A stretch of 64,000 bases of DNA from Lacisediminihabitans sp040549465 (GCF_040549465.1 NZ_JBEPTL010000001.1:186001-250000), one strand, 5' to 3'. Counted from the stretch's first letter, positions 11,389-19,926 are shown. Notes: generated from the letters alone by a model not told the origin. Numbers and translations: made by a program.

Positions 11389-13410
11389 ATGCCAGCCCCG
11401 GAAGCGGTTCCGTCCGGGACTGTGGCCAGGGTTCTCATCGACTCGTCCCTGCCGCAGCTCGACAGGCTCTTCGATTACCGGATACCTCCCTCTCTCGTCG
11501 AGGACGCCGTACCCGGCGTACGTGTTCGCGTTCCGTTGCGCTCCGCCGGCCGCGTGGCTGACGGGTTTCTCATCGAGGTCGCGGACTCCGGGGATTTCAC
11601 CGGCACACTCAGTGATCTCGAATCCGTGGTGTCTCCGGTGCAGGTGCTCACTCCGGAAGTGTGGACACTGGCGCGCCGAATGGCCGATCGTGCGGCCGGG
11701 AGCGCGAGTGACATCGTGCGACTCGCAGTACCGAAGCGGCAGGTGCGGGTCGAGAAGGCGTGGTTGGCTGAGGAACCCCCCGGCGAGCCGACCTCGGTGC
11801 ACACGGTCGACGTACCGGGGTTCGACTCGTCGAAATTCGAGACCGCGATCGCATCGGCGGCACGGCTCGTCGTCGACTCCGTTCCGCTCGTCTCCGAGGT
11901 TCCCGGCGGTCGTTGGGTGGGCCACTGGGCCACCGAAATGGCTGCCGCGGCAACACATGCGCTGGCCAGGGGCGGTTCCGCGATCCTGGCAGTGCCCGAC
12001 TACCGCGACCAGGAGCAACTCGTTTCCGCCCTCGAGGCCGTGCTCCCGGCTGAGCGCATCGTGCATCTCGACGCAAAACAGTCGAATCCCGATCGTTATC
12101 GCGCTCTGCTTGCTTGCCTGCGCGACGTGCCGCTCGTGATCGTCGGCAACCGCTCGGTGGTCTATGCGCCGGCGAAGCGTCTCGCACTCATCGCTATCTG
12201 GGACGACGGCGATCCGCTGCACGTCGAGCCGCTGAGTCCCTACGTGCACACCCGCGATGTTGCGCTGGTGCGCCAGGAGGCCCAGGTCTGCGCGCTTCTG
12301 TTCTTCGGACACTCGCGCAGCACCGAGGTGGAGCGGCTCGTCGAGATCGGCTGGCTGTCGGTGCTGTCGCCATCGAAGGCATACTCACCGAAGGTGATTC
12401 CCACAGCCCAGCAGGCATCCCAGGATCGGTTGGCTGCCCAGGCGCGGATACCGTCCTCGGCGTGGCGCGAGGCACGCGCAGCCCTCGAACATGGACCCGT
12501 ATTGGTGCAGGTCGCACGGCCGGGTTATGCGCCGCGGCTGGCCTGCGCGAGCTGCGGCCAGTCGGCACGCTGCCAGCGCTGCGAGGGTCCGCTCGGCCTC
12601 AGGTCGTCACGATCCACCCCGGCCTGCGGATGGTGCGGTGCTCTGGCGACGGACTGGTCGTGCTCCAACTGCGAAGGAACCAAACTCCGGCTCGTCGGGC
12701 ATAGCGCGGGTCGCACCGCCGAAGACCTCGGACGTGCATTCCCCGGCGTGCGCGTCATCATCGCCGATGGTGAGCGGCCGATCCTCACCGTCGGGGCAGA
12801 ACCCGCCCTGGTGATCGCGACTCGGGGTGCCGAGCCGGTTGCGGCGGGAGGATATCGTGCGGTGTTGCTGCTCGACGGTGAGCGGATGGTCACCAGGGAA
12901 AGCCTGCGTGTCGGCGAGGACTGCCTACGCTGGTGGTCCAACGCGGTCGCGCTCGCCGCTCCGGGAGCGACGAGCGTGCTCGTCGGAGTCGGTGGAGCGC
13001 TCGCCTCGGCCATGGCCACCTGGCGGCGCGCCGACTACGCGCACTCCGAGCTCGAGGATCGCCGACGGCTGCGCTTTCCGCCGGCCGTGCGGGTGGCAAC
13101 GGTCAGCGGTTCCGTCGACGCGGTGGAGCGGGCAGTGGTCTCGATCGCGGGGATCGATCGGGTGGACGTACTCGGCCCGGTGGAGCTTTCGGTGGGCGGC
13201 GTGCGGGCGATCGTGCGATTCGATTACGGGGAGGGAGCTGTCGTGGCATCCACTCTTCGGGCCGAGGTGATTCGCGCCGCGACCAGCAGGCGCAAACGTG
13301 CGGGCGGAGCCGCGAGGAGCGCCGCACTGCCTACACTGAAAGTACGCTTCGACGACGCCCTGTCGTTCGACAACACCGAACAGGACGCCGCCTCATCATC
13401 ACGGGCGTGA
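11389..13410 (+). CDS. priA: Probable primosomal protein PriA without helicase motifs
   Basis: Predicted 673-residue PriA-like protein. Family features are the N-terminal DNA-binding domain (VLIDSSLPQLDRLFDYRIP) and a zinc-binding cluster of eight cysteines between C386 and C428 (CASC, CQRC, CGWC, CSNC). The helicase ATPase motifs are lost: where GxTGSGKT should stand the protein reads GGRWVGHWATEM, and the DEEH box is replaced by WDDGD. This is the usual state of actinobacterial PriA, which is annotated as lacking helicase activity. It begins two bases after metK, probably by translational reinitiation. Confidence 0.9.
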   Translation: MPAPEAVPSGTVARVLIDSSLPQLDRLFDYRIPPSLVEDAVPGVRVRVPLRSAGRVADGFLIEVADSGDFTGTLSDLESVVSPVQVLTPEVWTLARRMADRAAGSASDIVRLAVPKRQVRVEKAWLAEEPPGEPTSVHTVDVPGFDSSKFETAIASAARLVVDSVPLVSEVPGGRWVGHWATEMAAAATHALARGGSAILAVPDYRDQEQLVSALEAVLPAERIVHLDAKQSNPDRYRALLACLRDVPLVIVGNRSVVYAPAKRLALIAIWDDGDPLHVEPLSPYVHTRDVALVRQEAQVCALLFFGHSRSTEVERLVEIGWLSVLSPSKAYSPKVIPTAQQASQDRLAAQARIPSSAWREARAALEHGPVLVQVARPGYAPRLACASCGQSARCQRCEGPLGLRSSRSTPACGWCGALATDWSCSNCEGTKLRLVGHSAGRTAEDLGRAFPGVRVIIADGERPILTVGAEPALVIATRGAEPVAAGGYRAVLLLDGERMVTRESLRVGEDCLRWWSNAVALAAPGATSVLVGVGGALASAMATWRRADYAHSELEDRRRLRFPPAVRVATVSGSVDAVERAVVSIAGIDRVDVLGPVELSVGGVRAIVRFDYGEGAVVASTLRAEVIRAATSRRKRAGGAARSAALPTLKVRFDDALSFDNTEQDAASSSRA

Positions 13411-13426
13411 CTTTCGAAAGGCCGGA

Positions 13427-13468
13427 ATGACGAGCAGCACACCATCCGACGCGCGACGCCATGTCTGA
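13427..13468 (+). CDS. Possible 13-codon upstream open reading frame before fmt
   Basis: An ATG at 13427 opens a short frame (MTSSTPSDARRHV) ending in TGA at 13466-13468, inside the first codons of fmt. It has a better-placed purine-rich site (GAAAGG, about five bases upstream) than fmt itself, so ribosomes could load here and reinitiate at the fmt ATG. There is no other evidence that it is translated. Confidence 0.3.
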   Translation: MTSSTPSDARRHV

Positions 13469-14390
13469 CCTCGTCATCGTTTTTGCCGGGAGCCCGGCCG
13501 CTGCCGTCCCGAGTCTCCAGGCGCTCACGGCGAGCCGTCATGATATTGCCGCGGTGATCACCCGCGAGGACTCGCCACAGGGCCGTAAGCGCGAGCTGAC
13601 CGCGACGGCGGTGGCCCGAGCAGCCGATGAGCTGGTGCTACCGATCATCACAGCGAACCGGCTGGCGGGGGCCGCCACCGAAAAGGTACAGCGGTTGGCT
13701 CCCGATCTCGGAGTCATCGTCGCCTACGGCGGTCTGGTGCGCGAACCGCTCCTGAGCACGCCCCGACTGGGATGGATCAACCTGCACTTCTCGCTGCTCC
13801 CACGCTGGCGCGGTGCCGCTCCCGTGCAGCGGGCGCTCATTGCGGGCGATGAGATCACCGGCGCCTCGGTGTTCCAGCTGGTGCCGGAACTCGATGCCGG
13901 TGACGTGTTCGGGCATGTCAGCCAGACCGTCGGCGCACAGGAGACTGCCGGCCACCTGCTCGATTCACTGGCGGTCTCGGGTGCGGAACTCCTGGTGCGC
14001 GTGGTCGACGCGATCGCCGACGGTACCGCACGGGCCGAAGAGCAGCGCGGGGATGTGACGCTCGCGCCGAAACTGGAGCTCGAAGACGGCCACATCGACT
14101 GGACGGAGCCCGCAGCATCCGTCTTCAATCGTATTCGCGGCGTGACCCCGGAACCCGGCGCCTTCACCACTGTCGACGATGTGCGAATCAAGATCCTCGA
14201 GGCGGCCATCGCCAAGGACGAAGCCGCAGTGCAACCTGGTCATCTCATGCTGGGTAGTGGGCGCGTGCTGGTCGGAACAGCGAGTGAACCGCTGCACCTG
14301 ATCACTGTGCATCCAGCAGGGAAGAAGCCGATGACAGCGGCCGACTGGTGGCGCGGACGCGGTGCCGAACCTGCGGCGGTGGCCAGATGA
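13461..14390 (+). CDS. fmt: Methionyl-tRNA formyltransferase
   Basis: Predicted 309-residue enzyme that formylates initiator Met-tRNA with 10-formyl-tetrahydrofolate. The catalytic region NLHFSLLPRWRGAAPVQRAL carries the expected Asn, His and SLLP motif, and an Asp follows in the PELDAGDV segment. The C-terminal half is the tRNA-binding domain (GVTPEPGAFTT). No Shine-Dalgarno is well placed before the ATG, which fits reinitiation from the short frame upstream. The TGA overlaps the rsmB ATG (ATGA). Confidence 0.95.
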   Translation: MSDLVIVFAGSPAAAVPSLQALTASRHDIAAVITREDSPQGRKRELTATAVARAADELVLPIITANRLAGAATEKVQRLAPDLGVIVAYGGLVREPLLSTPRLGWINLHFSLLPRWRGAAPVQRALIAGDEITGASVFQLVPELDAGDVFGHVSQTVGAQETAGHLLDSLAVSGAELLVRVVDAIADGTARAEEQRGDVTLAPKLELEDGHIDWTEPAASVFNRIRGVTPEPGAFTTVDDVRIKILEAAIAKDEAAVQPGHLMLGSGRVLVGTASEPLHLITVHPAGKKPMTAADWWRGRGAEPAAVAR

Positions 14391-15799
14391 GCGACCGCAG
14401 GGCCGAACCGCGTCGTGCGGCGCCGACCGCGCGCGTGCAGCCGGCTCGCCGTGTGGCCCTCGAAGTCATCATGGCGGTGCGGGAATCGGATGCCTACGCC
14501 AACCTGCTGCTGCCGGTGAAGCTCGAGCGTGCTCGTCTCAACCCGCAGGATGCGGCCCTCGCGACCGAGCTGACCTACGGAACGCTCCGGCAGCAGGGCT
14601 ACTACGACGCCGTGATCGAGCTGGCGGCCAAGCGACCGACGGATGAGATCGACTCGCCCATCCTGGATGTTCTGAGGCTCGGAACCCACCAGTTACTCTC
14701 GATGCGGGTTGCCCAGCACGCCGCCGTCGACGAGGCGGTCTCGCTCGCCAGGGAGGTCGGCTCCCGCTCGGCAACCGGATTCGTGAACGGCGTGCTCAGG
14801 ACCATCACGCGCAGCGAACCCGCAGAGTGGCACGAACGGGTCATGAGCACACCCCGCAATGACGACGAACGCCTGTCACTCGAGCACTCGCATCCACTCT
14901 GGATCGTGCGGGCGTTTCGCCAGGCGCTGGCTGCCGAGGGTCGCGCTGACGAGCTGGAAGACCTGCTCATCGCCGACAATTTCGCGCCGCGGGTCAGCCT
15001 GGTAGCGCTACCGGGCCTCGCCACGATCTCGGAGATCCGTGGCACCCAGAAGGCGAAGTATTCACCGGTCGCCGCGGTAAGCGATGGTGGCGACCCCGCA
15101 CTCTGGCCCGCGGTCCACGAGGGGCGTGCTCGCGTGCAGGACGAAGGATCCCAACTCGCGGCGCTGGCACTCAGCCGGGCGCGGCCCGTCGTGGCAGGGG
15201 AACGGTGGCTTGACCTCTGCGCCGGACCGGGAGGCAAGGCCGCACTTCTCGCCGCAGAGGCTCGAGAGGGCGGTGCGACGCTGGTAGCCAACGAGATCAC
15301 ACCGGCGCGGGCAGAACTCGTTCGCAGAGCTCTCTCGGTGTTCGACGATCCACCACAGGTGCTGGTGCAGGATGGCAGGCTCATCGGCGACCAACTGCCT
15401 GGCCAGTTCGATCGCATCCTCATCGACGCGCCATGCACAGGACTCGGCGCGCTGCGCCGACGACCAGAGGCACGCTGGCGCAAACAGCCACGCGATGTTG
15501 CAGAGCTGGCCGGCGTGCAGACTGCACTGCTCGAGTCGGGGCTCAAGGCGCTGAAACCCGGTGGGATTCTCGCCTACGTGACCTGCTCGCCTCACCTCGC
15601 GGAGACCAAGGCGATCGTGGAAACCGTGCTCAGGAACACCGACGGTGTCAGCCGGATGGACACGCCCGCCGTGCTCGCGGAGGTCACCAAGCGCGCGCTC
15701 GACCTGGGGGAGAGTTCCGATGACGGCCACGTGCAACTCTGGCCGCAGCGGCACGGCACGGACGCCATGTTCATCTGCCTGCTGACTCGCTCCCTCTAG
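14387..15799 (+). CDS. rsmB: 16S rRNA m5C967 methyltransferase (RsmB/Sun family)
   Basis: Predicted 470-residue rRNA cytosine-5 methyltransferase. Residues about 15-150 are the NusB-like RNA-binding domain (ALEVIMAVRESDAYAN, QDAALATELTYGTLRQQG). The C-terminal half is the SAM-dependent domain with DLCAGPGGKAALLAA, DAPCTGLGALRRRPEARW (motif IV cysteine) and YVTCSPHLAET (motif VI cysteine). I chose the ATG overlapping the fmt stop rather than GTG at 14348. The stop codon TAG is also the first half of the putative rpe -10 element. Confidence 0.94.
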   Translation: MSDRRAEPRRAAPTARVQPARRVALEVIMAVRESDAYANLLLPVKLERARLNPQDAALATELTYGTLRQQGYYDAVIELAAKRPTDEIDSPILDVLRLGTHQLLSMRVAQHAAVDEAVSLAREVGSRSATGFVNGVLRTITRSEPAEWHERVMSTPRNDDERLSLEHSHPLWIVRAFRQALAAEGRADELEDLLIADNFAPRVSLVALPGLATISEIRGTQKAKYSPVAAVSDGGDPALWPAVHEGRARVQDEGSQLAALALSRARPVVAGERWLDLCAGPGGKAALLAAEAREGGATLVANEITPARAELVRRALSVFDDPPQVLVQDGRLIGDQLPGQFDRILIDAPCTGLGALRRRPEARWRKQPRDVAELAGVQTALLESGLKALKPGGILAYVTCSPHLAETKAIVETVLRNTDGVSRMDTPAVLAEVTKRALDLGESSDDGHVQLWPQRHGTDAMFICLLTRSL

Positions 15800-15808
15800 G
15801 CTGAACAG
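15797..15808 (+). promoter_or_regulatory. -10 element for leaderless rpe transcript
   Basis: TAGGCT at 15797-15802 ends six bases before the rpe ATG at 15809. Transcription would begin at or next to the A of the start codon. No Shine-Dalgarno is present. The hexamer overlaps the rsmB stop codon. Confidence 0.55.
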
Positions 15809-16471
15809 ATGGCCGTGCGAATCAACCCGAGCATCCTGACCGCTGATTTTGCGAACCTCGAGCACGAACTCGGGCGCATCGCCAGCGCGGACCTCGTCCA
15901 CGTCGACGTGATGGACAACCATTTCGTTCCCAACCTCACGTTCGGCCAGCGGATGGTGGAATCGCTCCAGCGCGTCACGCCCCTCCCGCTCGACGTGCAC
16001 CTGATGATCGACGACCCCGACCGCTGGGCTCCCGGATACGCTGAGGCTGGCGCATTCTCGGTGACTTTTCACGCCGAAGCGGCCGCCGATCCTGTGCCTC
16101 TGGCTCGGCGACTACGCAGTATCGGCGCCAGGGCAGGCATCGCCGTCAAACCAGGCACCGCCATCGAGCCGTACCTCGAGCTACTGCCCGAGTTCGACCA
16201 GGTGCTCGTGATGACCGTGGAACCAGGATTCGGCGGGCAGTCCTTCATCGAGTCCGTCATGCCGAAACTCGGCCTGCTCAGGGATGCCGCATCCAGGAGC
16301 GGTCTCGACACCTGGCTGCAGGTCGACGGCGGCATCAACGAGCAGACGATAATCACCGCGGCCGAAGCCGGAGCGAATACCTTCGTCGCGGGCTCGAGCG
16401 TCTTCAACGCGGCTGACCCTGCCGCTCAGATCGAGTCGCTACGGGCCGCCGCCGCCACCCATCTCCACTGA
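15809..16471 (+). CDS. rpe: Ribulose-phosphate 3-epimerase
   Basis: Predicted 220-residue TIM-barrel enzyme of the pentose phosphate pathway, interconverting ribulose 5-phosphate and xylulose 5-phosphate. Visible signatures are PSILTADFANLEHEL, HVDVMDNHFVPNLTFG (metal ligands His and Asp), DVHLMIDDPDRW, VMTVEPGFGGQ and QVDGGIN near the C-terminus. Length is typical. It appears to have its own promoter with a leaderless start, nine bases after rsmB. Confidence 0.97.
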   Translation: MAVRINPSILTADFANLEHELGRIASADLVHVDVMDNHFVPNLTFGQRMVESLQRVTPLPLDVHLMIDDPDRWAPGYAEAGAFSVTFHAEAAADPVPLARRLRSIGARAGIAVKPGTAIEPYLELLPEFDQVLVMTVEPGFGGQSFIESVMPKLGLLRDAASRSGLDTWLQVDGGINEQTIITAAEAGANTFVAGSSVFNAADPAAQIESLRAAAATHLH

Positions 16472-16493
16472 CACACCGCCCGTCTTGGTCTGG

Positions 16494-16505
16494 TTGAATT
16501 GAGTC
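16494..16505 (+). promoter_or_regulatory. Possible -10 element for leaderless FKBP transcript
   Basis: TTGAAT at 16494-16499 ends six bases before the ATG at 16506, the same spacing as the TANNNT sites elsewhere in the window, but its second base departs from that pattern. There is no Shine-Dalgarno. Confidence 0.35.
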
Positions 16506-16880
16506 ATGACTGAGTTCAACAAGACCAAGCCCGAGATCGACTTCTACGACGGCGAAGCACCCACCGACCTGGTGATGACCGACATCGAGGAGGGGGCCGG
16601 CGACGAGGCTAAACCCGGTGACAAGGTCGACGTGCACTACCTCGGGGTCGACCTCGAGTCTGGTGAGGAGTTCGACTCCTCCTGGAGCCGTGGGCAGTCG
16701 GTCGACTTCCCACTGGCTGCCCTCATCGCCGGTTGGCAGCAGGGCATCCCCGGTATGAAGGTCGGCGGTCGCCGCCAACTGGTCGTGCCGCCGGAGCTCG
16801 CCTACGGTGCTGCCGGAAGCGGTCACCAGCTCTCAGGCCGCACCCTCATCTTCGTGATCGACCTGCTCGGCGTGAGCTGA
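16506..16880 (+). CDS. FKBP-type peptidyl-prolyl cis-trans isomerase
   Basis: Predicted 124-residue single-domain FKBP. The fold's landmarks are present: GDKVDVHYLGV, EFDSSWSRG, DFPLAALIAGWQQGIPGMKVGG and the VPPELAYG loop. There is no signal peptide, so it acts in the cytosol, presumably speeding proline isomerisation during folding. It stands between rpe and the his genes in its own unit, closed by a strong hairpin at 16896-16922. Confidence 0.94.
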   Translation: MTEFNKTKPEIDFYDGEAPTDLVMTDIEEGAGDEAKPGDKVDVHYLGVDLESGEEFDSSWSRGQSVDFPLAALIAGWQQGIPGMKVGGRRQLVVPPELAYGAAGSGHQLSGRTLIFVIDLLGVS

Positions 16881-16895
16881 GCCCCGTCAGCTGAA

Positions 16896-16922
16896 CTGGC
16901 CCGTCGGGTTCCGGCGGGCCAG
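16896..16922 (+). terminator. Hairpin terminator after the FKBP gene
   Basis: CTGGCCCGTCGG pairs with CCGGCGGGCCAG around a three-base GTT loop, giving a 12-bp stem with one G-U pair. It lies 15 bases after the stop. There is no T tract, as is common for actinobacterial terminators. Confidence 0.6.
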
Positions 16923-16937
16923 ACCTCCGAACACCGG

Positions 16938-16949
16938 TAGCCTTGAACC
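16938..16949 (+). promoter_or_regulatory. -10 element for leaderless hisE transcript
   Basis: TAGCCT at 16938-16943 ends six bases before the GTG start at 16950. No Shine-Dalgarno is seen. This would drive hisE and probably hisG. Confidence 0.5.
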
Positions 16950-17213
16950 GTGAAGACGTTCGACGATCTCTTTGTGGAGCTGAGTGAGAAGGCCGTGTCC
17001 CGGCCCGCAGGCTCCGGCACCGTGGCAGAGCTCGATGCCGGTGTGCACGCCATCGGCAAGAAGATCGTCGAAGAGGCCGCCGAGGTCTGGATGGCCGCCG
17101 AATACCAGTCTCTCGACGAGACTGCGGAAGAGATCTCCCAACTGCTCTACCACCTGCAGGTACTGATGGTCGCGAGGGGCCTGACGACTGCGGATGTCTA
17201 CCGACATCTGTGA
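16950..17213 (+). CDS. hisE: Phosphoribosyl-ATP pyrophosphatase
   Basis: Predicted 87-residue enzyme for the second step of histidine synthesis, hydrolysing phosphoribosyl-ATP to the AMP form. The MazG-like all-alpha fold is recognised by KKIVEEAAEVWMAA and the EEISQLLYHLQVLM helix, whose acidic residues bind magnesium. It is a stand-alone HisE, as usual in actinobacteria, not fused to HisI. The GTG start fits the -10 spacing upstream. hisG follows after 81 bases. Confidence 0.96.
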   Translation: MKTFDDLFVELSEKAVSRPAGSGTVAELDAGVHAIGKKIVEEAAEVWMAAEYQSLDETAEEISQLLYHLQVLMVARGLTTADVYRHL

Positions 17214-17294
17214 GTTCGCCATCCCTCCCTTCCTCCCATCGACCACGCTGCTCTGACAGCGAGTACTCCGCAATTGCACAACGAGGGACCTGAC

Positions 17295-18134
17295 ATGTTA
17301 CGAATCGCAGTGCCCAACAAAGGATCGCTCAGCGAGACCGCAGCCGAAATGCTTTCGGAAGCCGGATACGTCGGCCGCCGTGACCCCCGAGCCCTCAACG
17401 TCGTCGACCAGCGCAACGACGTCGAGTTCTTCTATCTGCGCCCCCGCGATATCGCCACCTACGTGGGATCCGGCGCACTCGACGTCGGCATCACCGGGCG
17501 TGACCTCCTGCTGGACTCAGGATCGACGGCCGTGGAGATCGAGAGCCTCGACTTCGGGGCATCCACCTTCCGATTCGCTGGCATCGCCGGCCGTTTCACC
17601 GATCTGGCCGACCTGGCCGGCGTACGGGTGGCCACAAGTTACCCGGGGTTGGTCGGCGCGTTCCTTGCACGGGCGGGGGTCGAGGCCACGCTGGTCTCCC
17701 TCGACGGCGCCGTCGAATCCGCCGTACGTCTCGGCGTTGCGGATGCGGTGGCCGACGTCGTGTCCACCGGTTCGACCCTGCGCGCCCAGGGCCTCGAGAT
17801 CTTCGGTCCGGTCATCCTCGAGTCGAGTGCTGTGCTCATCAGTGCCGCACGCGAGATTCCCGGAATCACCACCCTCCAGCGTCGGCTGCAGGGTGTGCTG
17901 GTCGCGCGGCAGTACGTGCTGATGGACTACGACCTTCCTGTCGCTCTGCTTGAGGCGGCATCCGCCGTCACGCCCGGCCTCGAATCTCCGACGGTCTCTC
18001 CGCTGCGCGACAGCGACTGGGTCGCGGTGCGAGTGATGGTGCGACGAGACGACACCAACCACATCATGGACCAGCTCTACGACATCGGGGCCAGGGCGAT
18101 ACTGGTCAGCCCGATTCACGCAGCGCGGATCTGA
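17295..18134 (+). CDS. hisG: ATP phosphoribosyltransferase, long form
   Basis: Predicted 279-residue first enzyme of histidine synthesis, joining ATP and PRPP. It is the long form: a catalytic part beginning MLRIAVPNKGSLSETAAEML with DVGITGRDLL and the PRPP loop VSTGSTLRAQGL, and about 75 C-terminal residues forming an ACT-like regulatory domain (VAVRVMVRRDD, DIGARAILVSPI), the site of histidine feedback in the family. The ATG at 17295 has GAGGGA eight bases upstream; an in-frame TTG at 17274 is less likely. hisF follows after two bases. Confidence 0.95.
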   Translation: MLRIAVPNKGSLSETAAEMLSEAGYVGRRDPRALNVVDQRNDVEFFYLRPRDIATYVGSGALDVGITGRDLLLDSGSTAVEIESLDFGASTFRFAGIAGRFTDLADLAGVRVATSYPGLVGAFLARAGVEATLVSLDGAVESAVRLGVADAVADVVSTGSTLRAQGLEIFGPVILESSAVLISAAREIPGITTLQRRLQGVLVARQYVLMDYDLPVALLEAASAVTPGLESPTVSPLRDSDWVAVRVMVRRDDTNHIMDQLYDIGARAILVSPIHAARI

Positions 18135-18136
18135 TC

Positions 18137-18898
18137 ATGCCTGTCGCCGTGCGTGTGATCCCATGCCTCGATGTGGCCGCCGGTCGCGTCGTCAAGGGCG
18201 TGAATTTCGAGAACCTGCGAGATGCGGGTGATCCGGTGGAACTCGCCCGCCGCTACTACGAGCAGGGTGCCGACGAGATCACCTTCCTCGACGTGACAGC
18301 GACCGTCGACGATCGCGCGACCACCTACGACGTGGTGCGCGCGACAGCCGAGCAGGTCTTCATCCCGTTGACTGTCGGCGGGGGAGTGCGCGGTCCTGAC
18401 GACGTGAGCAGGCTGCTCGCCAGTGGCGCCGACAAAGTGGGCCTCAACAGCGCCGCGATCATGCGACCAGAACTCGTCGGAGAGATCGCCGACCGTTTCG
18501 GTGCGCAGGTACTCGTGCTGTCCCTCGACGTGAAGCGATCGGATGCCACGAAGTCGGGTTTCGTCGTGACCACCCACGGCGGCCGCCGGGAGACCGAGCT
18601 CGACGCGCTGGACTGGGCGCGTGAGGTCGTGGAGCGCGGAGCGGGAGAGCTGCTCGTCAATTCGATCGACGCCGACGGCACCAAGCACGGTTTCGACCTG
18701 GAGCTGGTGCGACTCATGCGCGAACTGTCCCCCGTACCGGTGATTGCTAGTGGGGGCGCAGGTGCTGTCGAGCACTTCGCCCCGGCGATCGAGGCCGGTG
18801 CTGACGCCGTGCTCGCGGCATCCGTATTCCACAATGGCGAGCTGACCGTCGGCGACGTCAAGAGGGAACTCGCTGCGGCGGGTATCTCGGTGAGGTAA
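18137..18898 (+). CDS. hisF: Imidazole glycerol phosphate synthase subunit HisF
   Basis: Predicted 253-residue TIM-barrel cyclase that combines PRFAR with ammonia supplied by HisH. Catalytic aspartates are expected in IPCLDVAAGRVVKG (near residue 11) and in LSLDVKRSD (near residue 130). Half-barrel repeats appear as LTVGGGVR and IASGGAGAVEHF, the two phosphate-binding sites. Its partner hisH and also hisA are not in this window. It lies two bases after hisG and two bases before hisI. Confidence 0.97.
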   Translation: MPVAVRVIPCLDVAAGRVVKGVNFENLRDAGDPVELARRYYEQGADEITFLDVTATVDDRATTYDVVRATAEQVFIPLTVGGGVRGPDDVSRLLASGADKVGLNSAAIMRPELVGEIADRFGAQVLVLSLDVKRSDATKSGFVVTTHGGRRETELDALDWAREVVERGAGELLVNSIDADGTKHGFDLELVRLMRELSPVPVIASGGAGAVEHFAPAIEAGADAVLAASVFHNGELTVGDVKRELAAAGISVR

Positions 18899-18900
18899 CC

Positions 18901-19293
18901 ATGACTGATTCAACGAACCGCGTCGATATCGATTCCGTTCTCAGACGGGCCACCTTCAACAGCGACGGTCTGCTGCCGGCGATCATCCAGCAGTGGGACA
19001 GCCGCGAGGTACTCATGCTCGGCTACATGAACGCCGAAGCCCTGCGACGTACGCTCACCGAGGGTCGGGTCACCTTCTGGTCGCGGTCGCGCCAGGAGTA
19101 CTGGCGCAAGGGTGACACCTCCGGTAATGCCCAGTACGTGCGTGCTGCCGCCTTTGACTGCGATGCGGACACCCTTCTCGTCAGTGTCGAGCAGATCGGC
19201 AACGCCTGCCACACCGGCGCGCACGCCTGCTTCGACGTCGATCCGCTGGCACCGGTCATCGGCAGTCCACCATTGGGCGGCCCGGATGAGTGA
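18901..19293 (+). CDS. hisI: Phosphoribosyl-AMP cyclohydrolase
   Basis: Predicted 130-residue enzyme for the third step of histidine synthesis. Zinc and magnesium sites are visible in AFDCDADTLL and in QIGNACHTGAHACF, and the substrate region WSRSRQEYWRKGDTSGN is intact. It is monofunctional. Its 3' end overlaps a 16-residue reading frame that sits where trpE stands in other actinobacteria. Confidence 0.97.
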   Translation: MTDSTNRVDIDSVLRRATFNSDGLLPAIIQQWDSREVLMLGYMNAEALRRTLTEGRVTFWSRSRQEYWRKGDTSGNAQYVRAAAFDCDADTLLVSVEQIGNACHTGAHACFDVDPLAPVIGSPPLGGPDE

Positions 19294-19336
19294 GACCGCG
19301 ACTCGCGAGCAGGTCGACTGGAGGGTCGGTCAATGA
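19286..19336 (+). pseudogene. Possible deletion remnant of trpE (16 residues)
   Basis: A frame MSETATREQVDWRVGQ starts inside the end of hisI (ATG at 19286) and its TGA overlaps the ATG of the next gene by three bases (ATGA). In related genomes trpE sits exactly between hisI and the Trp-associated membrane protein. The TREQ start loosely resembles actinobacterial TrpE N-termini, which often read T-x-RE. I infer an internal deletion that kept both coupling overlaps; a small leader peptide is the alternative. Confidence 0.35.
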
Positions 19337-19926
19337 AGGGCTCGCGCCGTCTCAAGAACATCAGTCTGCTGGGAGCCATCGTGCTCAGCGGACTCACCCT
19401 GCTGTCCTGGACCAGCCAGTGGTTCACCCTCACGCTCGGCGGCTCGGAGAAGGGCCATGCACCGCTCACCGTCACCGGTGAAGCGGCGGCGCCAGGACTC
19501 GTCGCCCTCGCTCTGGCCGGGCTCGCCCTGGTTGCAGCGCTCGCGATCGCGGGGCCGGTGTTTCGCGCGGTTCTCGGGGTCGTTCAGGTGCTGATTGGAT
19601 TCACCGTAGGCCTCTCCAGCATCCTGGCCATCGGTGACCCCATCGCGGCATCGACTTCTGTAGTCACTGCGGCCACGGGTGTGAGCGGCAAGGAGTCGGT
19701 AGCGCGCCTCGTCGCTTCGTACACGCAGACGGCGTGGCCGTGGCTCGCCGCGATCATCGGCCTGCTCACTCTCGCCCTCGGGATCTTCGTATTGGTGACC
19801 TCCCGACACTGGCCTGGGTCCTCCCGTCGGTACCAGCCTGCCGGCTCCGAGCCGGCGGAACCGGGCGCCAATCCGGTCTCCGACTGGGACACGCTGAGCG
19901 GCGGCAGCGATCCGACCTCACGCTAG
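19333..19926 (+). CDS. Tryptophan operon-associated integral membrane protein
   Basis: Predicted 197-residue protein with about four membrane helices (residues 10-30, 52-72, 80-100 and 135-155) and a short polar tail. It belongs to the Trp biosynthesis-associated membrane protein family found in actinobacterial trp operons (Rv1610 in M. tuberculosis). Function is unknown. GGAGGG stands seven bases before the ATG, a strong site that lies within the short frame upstream. The gene order with trpC, trpB and trpA supports the call. Confidence 0.88.
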   Translation: MKGSRRLKNISLLGAIVLSGLTLLSWTSQWFTLTLGGSEKGHAPLTVTGEAAAPGLVALALAGLALVAALAIAGPVFRAVLGVVQVLIGFTVGLSSILAIGDPIAASTSVVTAATGVSGKESVARLVASYTQTAWPWLAAIIGLLTLALGIFVLVTSRHWPGSSRRYQPAGSEPAEPGANPVSDWDTLSGGSDPTSR

